From Stereum hirsutum FP-91666 SS1 (lineage: Eukaryota > Basidiomycota > Agaricomycetes > Russulales > Stereaceae), in NCBI RefSeq assembly GCF_000264905.1, contig NW_006763143.1, positions 1,234,555 through 1,298,554 of the forward strand: DNA of 64,000 nt, given 5' to 3'. The notes beneath the pieces were generated by a model that was not told the origin of the DNA, made no database searches, and saw only the letters and a list, made by a program, of their open reading frames with translations. This document shows, piece by piece, positions 1-9,710 of this stretch. Position numbers and translations under genes: made by a program. The first letter of the stretch is position 1. Every line of letters begins with the position of its first letter.

Positions 1-594
1 CAGACGGTATTGCTTGGGCGGAAGTGACAATCGTAACGGAGGAAACCTGTGCGATGGTGGAAGCTGGAGTGGCTGAAGCGGAAGAAAGCACCAGAGACGG
101 CGAAGAAGCCGTGGAGGAAGACGGATTTGCCGATAAGGAAGGTGTTGCAGATGCAAATGTCGTTCCTGTAGAAGACGGGGGCACAAGGGAGGCCGTAGAG
201 GATGCCTGGGCACGGCTACTGGCCACAGAGGATATCGAGGCAAGAGGGGACGAGGACGAGATGGCTGAGGACAGCGCAATTGGCGGGGCGGTCGAGTCGT
301 TGAAAGAGTGGACCTGGCTACTCGACATCGACGACACTATAAACAGTGGGCAAGGAACGTGGTAAGTCAGCAATACTATAGAAAGGAAGGAGAGATAACG
401 AAAGGATGCGAAGGCAGGATGTAAGGGGGCGAAGACGGGTTTAGACACAGTGCAAGGGCTTTAAAGAGCAGCGGCAATGATAACTAAGGCCTCCATATTT
501 CCTTCCGGGACGAAGTATATTGTCTGTGCCAGCGCATAGAGTAACCGTGACACTCACCAAATGCTAAGGAGGAATTGGACGCCGCACTAGCCAT
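1..594 (-). CDS. Ser/Ala/Thr-rich protein, 3' end beyond left edge (tentative)
   Basis: From about 336 down to 1 the minus strand stays open and reads as a low-complexity Ser/Ala/Thr/Pro sequence, typical of fungal wall-attached or linker regions. A start at 594 (first residues MASAASNSSLAF) can be joined in frame through a GTGAGT donor at 557 and a TAG acceptor ending at 337, a 221-nt intron that is long for this locus. Another possible start is the ATG at 328. No signal peptide is visible, so secretion or a GPI anchor cannot be claimed. The opposite strand carries a 113-codon ORF made of Glu/Ala/Asp codons, which is the mirror of the Ser-rich frame. The gene continues past the left edge. 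Composition supports coding; the start and first exon are uncertain. Confidence 0.4.
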
Positions 595-1601
595 CAGAGA
601 GGAGACATAAGACGCTCAACAAGTCGTAGCAAGGGTCATAGATTGGAAGCCGCTCGACGAGGAAGAGGGGCAAAAAAGCATGAGGGGACGTCCGGTATAT
701 ATTGTCGACGTGTGAGCGGAGTATCTTCGAGGAAGGAGTGTTGAAAGGAACGAAGCCCCTGTAGCTCATGCGAACATCTCGAGAACTTACCCCGAGGGGG
801 GATCGCCATGACCAGGACCATAAGGCTCAGATCTCAGTTGCTTATCCAGCAGATATGTTTAGACGATACAGCGTGGAAGCATCCAAGAACACGCAAGAGC
901 ATACTAAAGCCGTGGTGGAGGCAGAGATGAAGCCTGATGAAGCGCATGGGTATCGCGTCGCCACACCGCCAACGTAACGCGGTCCGTGTGCTTGTCGCCG
1001 GTCACCCTCACGAAATTGACTCTCTATATTCGGCTTCAACTCACGGATCAGTTATGCACAATGCTCAAAGCGGTGTCCCATATGACTGGTAGCAGAGAAC
1101 ATCCCGGCCAGAACGAGCCCGATTGACAACCGCCACGTAGGCAAAACATCACGAGGGATGGTTGCGCCCTTTCGCTATCTAGTCCGAACATACTCTTCGA
1201 AGGAATGCATAAAGTCCTGATGTCCATTGGTACAGATTATCCTAGTGAAGTCATGATATATACTAGAAGGGGTAGACGGTCGACGTCGGTGGGAAGAAAG
1301 GCACTGCTGCAGGAGCATGCAGTGCGAAGAACACGGGCTGTATAGCGAGAAAAGCTGCGGAGTGAGAGCGAACGTCGGTATAGTGAGTGTAGGGTATAAA
1401 TTACAACTAGGAAAGCATGAGAAGGCCGAGAGAATATAAGATGGCTACATAGAATGCGGGAAAGGAGGGATTGCATGCGAACATCTGAAAAATCTCGGCG
1501 TTAGTCTACAACGGCAGCGAAGACAACAAGGACTTACAAGGCCCGTCTAAATGCAAGGACGTAATAGTCTCCCAAGGAAGCAAAAAAATCATAACACCGG
1601 T
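595..1601. other. No confident gene
   Basis: About 1 kb between the Ser-rich gene and the 3' end of the Rab4 gene. Several 60-80 codon ORFs occur on both strands, but none shows a recognisable domain or splices into a convincing product. It probably holds promoter and terminator sequence. Confidence 0.4.
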
Positions 1602-2748
1602 CTAACAACATCGTCGGCCTCCTGCACCTGGCACCAAATCTTTCAGCTTCAGCTTGACCGTGCCCTTTCGCCGACCTCCGCTTAGACTCCCGAAACTGAG
1701 CCGACTTGAACTATTGACACGACGCAACGCTCTGTCCCCATAGCTCACTCCACTTCCAACCTTGTCAGGGTCCAGCGCTCCTGATTCGATAGACAACAAG
1801 ATCGAACGTGCTGCGAGAAGAAATGGTGCCTCGACGTTATCCCCTGTCAGTGATGATGTCTCAAGGAAATGAACATCTGCAATCATCATCAGCGTCATTC
1901 TGACACGGTGAGCGGAGTTGGCAGGTACCGTTCTCAGCAGCCCAACGACTGGCCTCTGCCCACTCCACTTCTCTTTCATCCTCCCGGTCCGACTTATTAC
2001 CAACCAAAACTGCCACTAGGTGAGGACTTGCCAGTGCTCTGGCATCAGCTAGCCACCGGGAAAGATTGAGTAACGAATCTCGGCTGCATAGGGAGGAGGT
2101 GGGTAAGTTGTCAAATATACGGATGCGACGCATCGGGAGCGCACGTACTTTGTGATGTCGTACACCAATATGGCTCCAGCGGCTCCTCGGTAATAGCTGC
2201 GGGTGACGGAACTATACAGATAATTGTGTCGGTCAAACTGCGGGAGTCATTGACGAAGAACAGCACAGACCGGAACCGCTCTTGGCCTGCAGTGTCCCAT
2301 AGCTAGACATAGATGAGAAAGGGATGCGGCAACTCGGTCGGATGGAAGGCACACCTGCAGCTTTATCCGTTTCTCTCCCAATTTGACTGTTCTGCTCGAG
2401 AACTCCACTCCGATGGTGTGTTGCGAGTGGTCTTTGACTGTGCGTCCGAGCTCATAATTCAGCGCCTGAACAGTAGTAAAGGGTGGCGAAGCATAGACGG
2501 ACAAGTATTGTGTGTGAAATGGTGTAGCAGGCAAGATTTTCCGGTCCCGGCCTCTCCTTGAGAATAATATGAGCTTGACCAAGAGCGAGATACAAATAGT
2601 CCCAGGGACGTACCGATGATGATAAACTTCATGAGGAAGTCTACCAAGGTGTAACCTTTGAGCCAGGACATCGACAGCAAAGGTAGCGGTACACACCGTA
2701 AGTCTCTAGTAGCTCTGTAGCATCATTATCATAGTCGTTGATCGCCAT
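1602..2748 (-). CDS. Rab4-type small GTPase
   Basis: Rab GTPase of the Rab4 group, expected on early or recycling endosomes, where it controls vesicle recycling. Eight exons fit one frame: 2697-2748, 2614-2640, 2503-2556, 2355-2437, 2271-2302, 2149-2211, 1929-2083 and 1602-1876, totalling 741 nt (246 aa). Visible G motifs are the P-loop GEAGTGKS, the effector segment HTIGVEF, WDTAGQE, GNKSD (the NKxD box) and ETSSL. The segment RSVTRSYYRGAAGA and the later MGSG/VGSGVxYGD-like stretch match Rab4 rather than Rab2 or Rab11. The C-terminus RRCC is a double-cysteine geranylgeranylation signal. The tail carries a Ser/Arg/Lys-rich insert, and the N-terminus has a short acidic extension, making it longer than the usual ~215 aa. 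It ends 325 bp from DSD1, on the same strand. Family call sure; splice sites frame-checked. Confidence 0.92.
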
Positions 2749-3072
2749 GGAAGGCGAAGATGAGGGTGAGGGGGTCGAAGAGAGAGGATGAGGTCAGTGA
2801 CCGGATCAGCAACGCGCTATGGTGTGTAGCGTGGGAACATTTGTCTGTGGCAAGTTAGCATGGCTGTGGCCCACTGGGTCTTGCAGGATGTTCTGTGTTT
2901 TAGAAAACGCGGGTTACTTATAATTTCTTCGCTCGGAGTCTCGAAGAATTAGTTCTGACCATACATGTCGAGGCAATGTACAACAGCAGGTATGTATACA
3001 TTGGAACGTGACCAGCCCGAGCGGTTCTGCGATCAATATCACGCCACACGTAAAGTTCTCGACCCATGAGAC
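2749..3072. other. Spacer between Rab4 and DSD1
   Basis: A 324-bp spacer holding the Rab4 promoter side and the DSD1 3' flank. Nothing else is recognised. Confidence 0.5.
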
Positions 3073-4698
3073 CTACCAGCCCTTCCAAGGCACCCAAACA
3101 TCCTTCACTTCGTTCGCAGTGCTATCCTCTTCCGAATCAACGATGTAGTACCACGGATATGCTGCTGCAATCAGGCAGGCGTGCTGGCCCACAATCTGCA
3201 AGCTCGTCAGTGAGTGAGCTTTTCCGTAACACGGAAACACCCAACGAGGGAAAAGGCTGACCTGCACAGTGCTACCAATCTCAAGACCTTCATCCTTCAA
3301 CGCCGCCTTCTCTCCAGAGGTCTCCCGCGTCAACGTGCCATGCTCCTGAGATATCCTACCCAGCTTCCACGGCTTGCCAATCACCTCTCCATAACCGCTG
3401 ATAGGCCCGCTGTCTTTGCTCATAGCAATGGCGCCGGCATCACACATGTACTCATCGGAGCCGTCGTCGCCGCGACCAGGATAGTGTGAGACGACTGTGG
3501 CGACGACCCTTTGGGCAATTCGACGACGGTCAATCAGGCTAGTGTTGAGCTGCTGCAGGTCGAGAAGTGGGTAATTTCCTGGAACGAATTTGCGGAGTGA
3601 GTAATTACCATAAATATCATGAAATAGGTATAGTACCTGCATGCAATTCTAGGTCTCCATGTAGAAGCGAGGACAATCGTGCTCTAGTTTCTGCTGTGGC
3701 TGCATGTGCGGTTGGCGTAGATCCAACTGAGAGTACGAAACGGGGATGGTTTGACAAGTCTTGTCCTGCTTTCGCGAAGAAATCCAAGGCGAGCTTCGCA
3801 GCCAAATTCACTGCTTCCACCTCGGAGGAAAGGAAGGAGGAAGCCTCAGACGGCGAGGTGGATGCATACGCATTTCCAGCATGGCAATAGAATCCTCGCA
3901 AGCTGATGGCAGAGGACTCAGACGTTGCCTTGAGGACAGATTCAAACATGGGAGAAGATGTGACGACTCCAGCCCGCCTAACAAAACATGAATTTAGATA
4001 TCAGGCATGGAATCAGAGGGATTTTGCGCACTTTTGTCCACCGTCGATCTTGACAAATATTGGCCATTTTCGCTGGGTACCCTTAGCCGTCTCAAATTCT
4101 TGCACTGCTTGAATTTGACGAGGGTGATCAATCATGAGCACTACATCCCCGCCATGCGCGTTCAATGCATCCTTCAGCGAGGAAACATCGGCGATCTTGT
4201 TGATCGCAACGGGTAGACCGTATAAGAGCTATAGAATCCAATCGATCAATAAATCTTTATTGATTTAAACGGTTAATACGATCCATTAACTCACGTCCTT
4301 CACCGTACCGTCCGCGACCAGACCGGCATTCACTACCTCCCACGCTTCCATGAGCGTCGACACAACGACACGATCTGTCTTGTCTGAGGAGGACACAAGT
4401 TGTAATCTCGACCCCTCAGAAGTCTATAAGGTGAGTAGTTTAGTCACGGAGCCTCGCTAATGGAATGAAGCCGATGGGGCCACACCTTGTGAGTCTTCAG
4501 ATGGGCACGGAAACCGGCGCCCCATTGCTGAGCATTCTCGTGCATCCGAGCACAGTTCTTCGCAAATACAGCACGGTCGATGACAAAAGCAGGAGTTCTG
4601 AGGGACTCCAAAGGCTTGCCTACGAACTCCTTGACCAGTTCATCCTTCTTCGGTAGGTTGAGGAGTTCATGAGGAGTCGATGTGTTGTACGAAGACAT
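3073..4698 (-). CDS. DSD1: D-serine dehydratase (PLP, zinc)
   Basis: Eukaryotic-type D-serine dehydratase (D-serine ammonia-lyase), with an alanine-racemase-like PLP barrel followed by a DSD C-terminal domain. It converts D-serine to pyruvate and ammonia through an aminoacrylate intermediate. The N-terminal exon reads TPAFVIDR...HLKTHK, the PLP-lysine region, and splices to TSEGSRLQL. Later exons give LLYGLPVAINKI, VLMIDHPRQ, FVKIDGG and the SVGSTPTAH segment. The C-terminal exon has YGEVIGK, SQEHG and VGQHAC-AAAYPWYYIVD; the His and Cys of QHAC are the usual zinc ligands. The start is the ATG at 4698 (MSSYNTS); the frame runs on upstream only through a TTG. TAG stop at 3073. It lies downstream of RidA on the same strand, which fits one metabolic job, since RidA removes the enamine/imine this enzyme releases. 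Confidence 0.93.
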
Positions 4699-5169
4699 GC
4701 TAGGCTTTTTGGAGATTTTCAACCAAGAGCTCGTCGAGATGCAGGATAAAAGCCGATTCGTTTACGAGTGTGAGCACACAACAGACAACTGAGATTATAA
4801 TTCATATATAAGCAAGGACCTCCGAGGGCCAGCGGGGCGGCGTGTGTTGAGTACATGGTCAAGTGGCACATTATCTTATCTATTTCGATGATGAAACGAG
4901 CGCGGATGTTCGGATCGGAGATCCGTTGGGAGTGGCAGACAAAATACATTTTTTTCTGCTCACATTCTGCGTTTACGAGTAGGAAAGCGACGACTCTCTG
5001 GAGTACAGCGCTAGCATCATGAAGGCACTATAGGATGGCCAGTGCCGGTTTTGTTGCAAAATGTGATGGCCGTTGCGCCACAACCCCTGTCGCAAGCGGG
5101 ATATTCCTTTTCTTCTTCAACAACGTCTTCGTACAACAATCTTTTCTTTCACTTTACCCTCACACATAC
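4699..5169. other. DSD1 upstream region
   Basis: 471 bp between the RidA stop and the DSD1 start. It holds a TATA-like run on the minus strand at 4803-4812 and no supported gene. A 76-codon minus ORF here overlaps the promoter and shows no domain. Confidence 0.45.
4803..4812 (-). promoter_or_regulatory. TATA-like box, candidate DSD1 promoter
   Basis: The minus strand reads CTTATATATG about 105 bp upstream of the DSD1 ATG. Spacing is reasonable for a fungal TATA element, but AT-rich runs are common, so this is only a candidate. Confidence 0.25.
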
Positions 5170-5733
5170 TCAAGTGCTCGCAATCGCCTCAATCTCGACG
5201 TCGACATCTCCCGGAAGCTTAGCGGCTTGAATACACGTCCTGGCCGGCTTGGGTGTGGGCAAAAGCTTTGGGGAAAATTAAAGTCAGGTTGCCTTGAACA
5301 TACTCACTCTGATTCACCAGGAGGCTATTACACACCTGCTCGTACACCTCATTCATTGCCGAGAAGTTATCCATGTCCTTGAGGTACACGTTGACTTTAA
5401 GAACCTTCTCCCACGACGATCCCGCAGCCTTAAGAACCTCTCCGAGATTCGCGATGCATTGGGCCTACGACACATCTCGTCAATGAAGCATTACAATCGA
5501 AAGATACCCGAGACGTGACGTACTGTGTGCTCCTTGATACCTCCTTCAACTAGCTTTCCATCCTTCACGGGAGTCTGACCGGAGAGGAAAATCAAGCCGG
5601 GGACCTTCGTCGCATGGGCTGGGCTCAATATTCGGTGAGTGCAGGCTTTGGATGAATCAGATGAGAATTAGGACATACACAAGATGTGCTTGTGCTGCCC
5701 GACTTCAGTGGAGTTGATCTTTTCGACGGACAT
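5170..5733 (-). CDS. RidA/YjgF family enamine-imine deaminase
   Basis: RidA-type reactive-intermediate deaminase (YjgF/YER057c/UK114 family). It hydrolyses 2-aminoacrylate or 2-iminopropanoate to the keto acid plus ammonia and so protects PLP enzymes. Exon 1 starts at the ATG at 5733 (MSVEKINSTEVGQHKHIL). Exon 2 reads KVPGLIFLSGQTPVKDGKLVEGGIKEHT, exon 3 AQCIANLGEVLKAAGSSWEKVLKVNVYLKDMDNF. The last exon ends PKPARTCIQAAKLPGDVDVEIEAIAST. The Arg of ARTC and the LPG-VEIEAIA end are family signatures. The end of exon 1 has two possible joins differing by one to two residues. Length near 130 aa is normal. It is next to D-serine dehydratase, a producer of its substrate, and divergent from an MFS carrier. 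Confidence 0.92.
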
Positions 5734-6391
5734 GATGAAGACTGGAGTTCAAGGAGTGGAGTGGTGTTTGTTTCGTGAAGAGGAATGCGATCGATATAGC
5801 TCGAGGCAACGTTATCTTTCCTATCATCCACGGAGCGGGGCCACGCTGACTTTCTTGGTACTGATATACAGTACAGCTTTCTCAGATGCCGCCGAATGCG
5901 GTATGCTAATATTGCGGCACATGTGGACACCGAGACCGTTCCGGCTCCGTACATTCCACTTCCCTTTTCTCTGAACGGAGGTTCACGCCCGCGAGCGAGC
6001 AATGCACTTTCAATACTCCTCTGCTTGTCGTCCAACCTTGTTGCTCTGTTTGCAATATTGACCGGATGGTCTTCTTCAACTACCCAGTTGCCCATATCTA
6101 TTGCATATACTATTGCTCAGATATCGAGCTCACGGTACAATTATTTGTGCTTGTATGCCGCTGCGACCGAATCTCGTTAGGGAGCGTTGAGAAAGGTACA
6201 GGCGCCACTTTGCGTATCAGAAGGCTGTTCGGCACTGAACCTTCGTTCCGTTCATATGATACCATGGTCAGGCGGACTATCTAAACGCGCTTGGCAGCAT
6301 GTATAACTTGGTGCATGCAAGGGAATGACGGCTTCGTCGGTTCTTGCTTGTTCTTCCTCCGTCCCACGACCACCTTCAACGGCTCACTGTC
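5734..6391. promoter_or_regulatory. Divergent promoter region, RidA / MFS carrier
   Basis: 658 bp separate the RidA start (minus) from the MFS carrier start (plus). Short ORFs on both strands here show no domain. The region could drive both genes, but no specific operator was identified. Confidence 0.35.
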
Positions 6392-9060
6392 ATGTTCTTT
6401 CGAGACCGAGAAGCTAGTGCCTCTAAACAAGATGCGAAAGACGGCGTTCTGGATGCTGCTTCTTCTGTCAAGCTCGGTTTGAGTACTGAAGTCGCTGTGG
6501 ACGAAGCCAGAGTTCAGGCTGAAGAACGCCGTCTGAAGCGCAAGTTCGACTGGTTACTTCTCCCTCCCCTGACTGTTATGTGCGTGTTTACGAGTTTTAT
6601 ATAAAGGTAACTACCCACTCAGTCCTTTCGTTAGGTACCTTTGCAATGCTTTGGACAAAGGAAACGTCGGTAATGCGAAGACAGACGGATGGGACAAGGT
6701 ATGCGAAAACTCTCACAACCCATCCCTAGTACTCAAAATCTGTTATCCTATAGGACGTAGGCCTTGTAGGGAACCAGGTGACAGTCTTGTCCTAATACAC
6801 ATTCAAGCACTAAGCTGACCATGCCTTGACGTGACGGTGTAGTATTATCTGCTCGTCATGATATTCTACGTGAGTATATGCTTAGTCCACTTCTCAAGTC
6901 TGATGCTAACCTTAAATAGGTCCCTTTCTGCCTGTAGGTCTTCATTCTTTCACGATGCAGGACGAAGTCACGAGCTACTTGAAGGTCTGGTACACCTATC
7001 AGCATTTTCATCAAAAGGTTTAGCGCCGCCAGAGTGCTACCCCTCAGTAAGTGGCCACCACACGCCGTTCCGGCTGCTTTATGCTAACTATGTGGGACTC
7101 ATTAGTGATGATTGGCTTTGTGCGTACTCTGCGTCATTTTCATCTAGGGCTACGTTGATTGTTCGTGACCTCAGGGATCCATGGCACTTTGTACAGCAGC
7201 CGCGAAGAACTTCTCCGAGATATTTGCCATTAGATTCTTCTTGGGGATATTTGAGTCTGCCATGCTTCCAGGAGTGGTCAGTATTCTTTTAATAAAAGGG
7301 CACTTCAGCGGTTCTGAATCCATCATTCAAGGTCTTCTATCTATCCACATTCTACAAACGTAACGAACTCGCCTCAAGAGTCGGTCTATTCTATGGTGAG
7401 CAAAAGTGACAATTATTCTGTTAGTCTATATTAACAATTGTGTATAGCCGCTTCGTCCATTTCCGGAGCATTTTCGGGTGAGCATCATGCTCTTCGCTTT
7501 CACAGTTTGAGTTTTCAACGCGTCGTCGAACAGGTCTCATTGCCTTCGGAGTCTTCCACATCAAGAGTACGAAGTACCATTCATGGCAGTACCTGTTCTG
7601 GATCGAGGGTATGTCCCTTGCAATCACGAATCATGATATGGAAAGGTCAATATAAAAATATGGCTTCTAGGTGGATCTACCATTTTCTTCGCCGTCTTCG
7701 CTTTCCTTTGGCTCGTAAGTCACGACTAACCTCCTTCCGCACTTCAATATCAGTTCACTAACGTTCCCCCAGCCTAGATCTCCCGCCTCCTGGTGGTTCC
7801 TCAGCCCCCGCGAGAAAGAACTCGCTCGACAGCGCGTTCAAGCCGACTCATCCTCTGTCGTTAACGAGAAACTCAACATCCGCACCGCCTTCCAACCTTT
7901 CAAGGACTGGCGATACTGGGTTTGGGCGTGGATCAGTCTCGCGCTGGGCGTCCCCCTCGCAAGCGTGAACAACTTCTTGCCACAGATCGTCGCCAGTCTG
8001 GGATACTCCACCGTCAAGACGAACTTGTACACAGTGAGCAGACTTACTGGAAATGTTTCACATATAGATTTTGACTGAGCGCTACCTCCACTAGGTGGCT
8101 CCAAATGTCGTTGGTACTGTCGCATTGGTCTTACTCACATTCAGCTCCGACTACTTCCGTGAGAGGTCGATCCACATGTGAGTCAAGTGCCACCTAGAGA
8201 AGCCTTTCTCGCTGATGATACATACCAATGCTACAGCTGCATCCCGCTCGCAACAGCCCTCGTCGGTTTCGTCATACTAGGATGCATCGACCCTTTGAAA
8301 GACAAAGCGGTCGCTTACTTTGCCTGCTTCCTTCTGACCATGGGCGTACGTCTGAAGTTCATCCTAACTCTTATATATTCGACAATACTGACCTGCTGCG
8401 CTGCTATGGATTGTGCATAGGCTTTCGCACCGTCTGTTCTTGTGGCGTCTTGGTACTCAAATAACACGATGAGCGAGAACCAGCGTGCGGTTGTGGCCGC
8501 AGTGATGGTGAGCTTGCATTGATAGCGTTCCACAACTTCATCCCCCACTCACAACTCTGCATTCCCTATGTTCGAATGGACCTTCGTATAGGTCGCCCTC
8601 GCCAATGCTGCCGGTAAGTCAAATGGAGAACATGTTCATATTATATCGGACTGAGCGCAAGACATTCTCTAGGTCTGATCTCTACAAACGTCTTCCGCAC
8701 GCAAGACGAGCCGAAATACGTCCCAGCTCTCATCACCTCAGGTACGTATAATAAGAACGATGCAGATTTCATATTGACAGGCTTTAACCACTTTTTATCT
8801 CTACGCAGCTGTATTCGGAGGACTCTGCTTGGTCCTCGTCGCAAGGTTAGCAAAACCCACACCATACACATTCCTGAGCCCCAGTCACTGACCATGATTG
8901 ATATGTCTGATGTTTTTGTAATAATAGCCTGGGTGCCTATATGCGCTGGGACAACAGAGAGCGCGATCGCGCGCAGGGTAAGCACATCAGAGCAGGAGAC
9001 GTATCGACGCAAGAATTGGACGACGGATTCCAATCAGCCTCGTTCCGCTGGATGTACTGA
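6392..9060 (+). CDS. MFS transporter, anion:cation symporter (Dal5-like) family
   Basis: Major facilitator of the ACS family, which includes the yeast allantoate, nicotinate, pantothenate and biotin carriers. It is a plasma-membrane proton symporter for an organic acid or amino-acid-like solute; the substrate cannot be read from sequence. Start ATG at 6392 (MFFRDRE). The first exon ends RRLKRKFDWLLLPPLTVM, the usual cytosolic lead into TM1, then YLCNALDKGNVGNAK. Many small exons follow, including FFLGIFESAMLPGVV, YAAASISGAFSG, FRPFKDW-like FQPFKDWRYWVWAW and SENQRAVVAAVM. It ends FRWMY with TGA at 9058-9060. Between TM2 and TM3 the simplest splice (intron 6934-7002) gives VPFCLIFIKRFSAARV, several residues shorter than usual. 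Convergent with the RBM39-like gene. Confidence 0.85.
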
Positions 9061-9710
9061 TGGGGATGTTCCTGTTACTGCGACGTATATGTATGCCTTG
9101 CCGCTTCCGGCCACCGCACTTTGTAGACAAGAGACCGGTGCCTACATATCTTTTCTGTGTTGACACCGGCGGCGTTGACGTTGTGATGATAATGATGACG
9201 ATGACGATTGGAATCCTAACATATGCATCATTCATGTGTTCCGAGTCGAAGAGATCGTTACCTCGTTCAGAGCTATCGACGATCGCAGTCCAGCCAGCGG
9301 AATACGTCCCTTGCTCGTGCTCGAGCGATGAACCTGTAAAATCACAGTAATGACACGCTTTCAATTCGTCGATCTATTACAGAAAATGGGGTTTCCTAAG
9401 AAAGGGCAAACCACTGCTAAACACTCGGAGAAGGAGTAACGACTAAACCTGCCTCTGCATGTTTTATTATTGATTATTTTTCTCTTGCGAGAAACGCACG
9501 AGGGGCCCAGCAAAGAAGCATGAACCTGCAAAAAAAGGGGAAGAAAATACAGATCACAAAGGCTCAGAAGTGTGTGTGGCCCTAAAAAGACGAGGTTGTG
9601 GCGAGTGGCGTCTGCGGGCTTCACATGTTCAGCAACGACAAGATCAGGGAGTTGAGAGACCTAGACATTCGGATGAAAGGCACTCGACCAGAGATTACGG
9701 GCAGAGGCTT
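9061..9710. other. Convergent 3' flanks with GAT-type repeat
   Basis: 650 bp between the convergent stops of the MFS carrier and the RBM39-like gene. A short impure GATGAC/GATAAT repeat lies near 9183-9207. No gene is supported; it probably holds both 3' UTRs. Confidence 0.4.

Noticed and set aside
4699..4722. Eight-residue extension of DSD1
   Set aside because: It begins with TTG, not ATG; the first ATG is at 4698.
5625..6095. 156-codon minus ORF at the RidA start
   Set aside because: Overlaps RidA exon 1 in a different frame and has no family match.
6961..6984. A 24-nt exon (DEVTSYLK in its own frame) in the MFS gene
   Set aside because: In the phase set by the previous exon it contains TGA.
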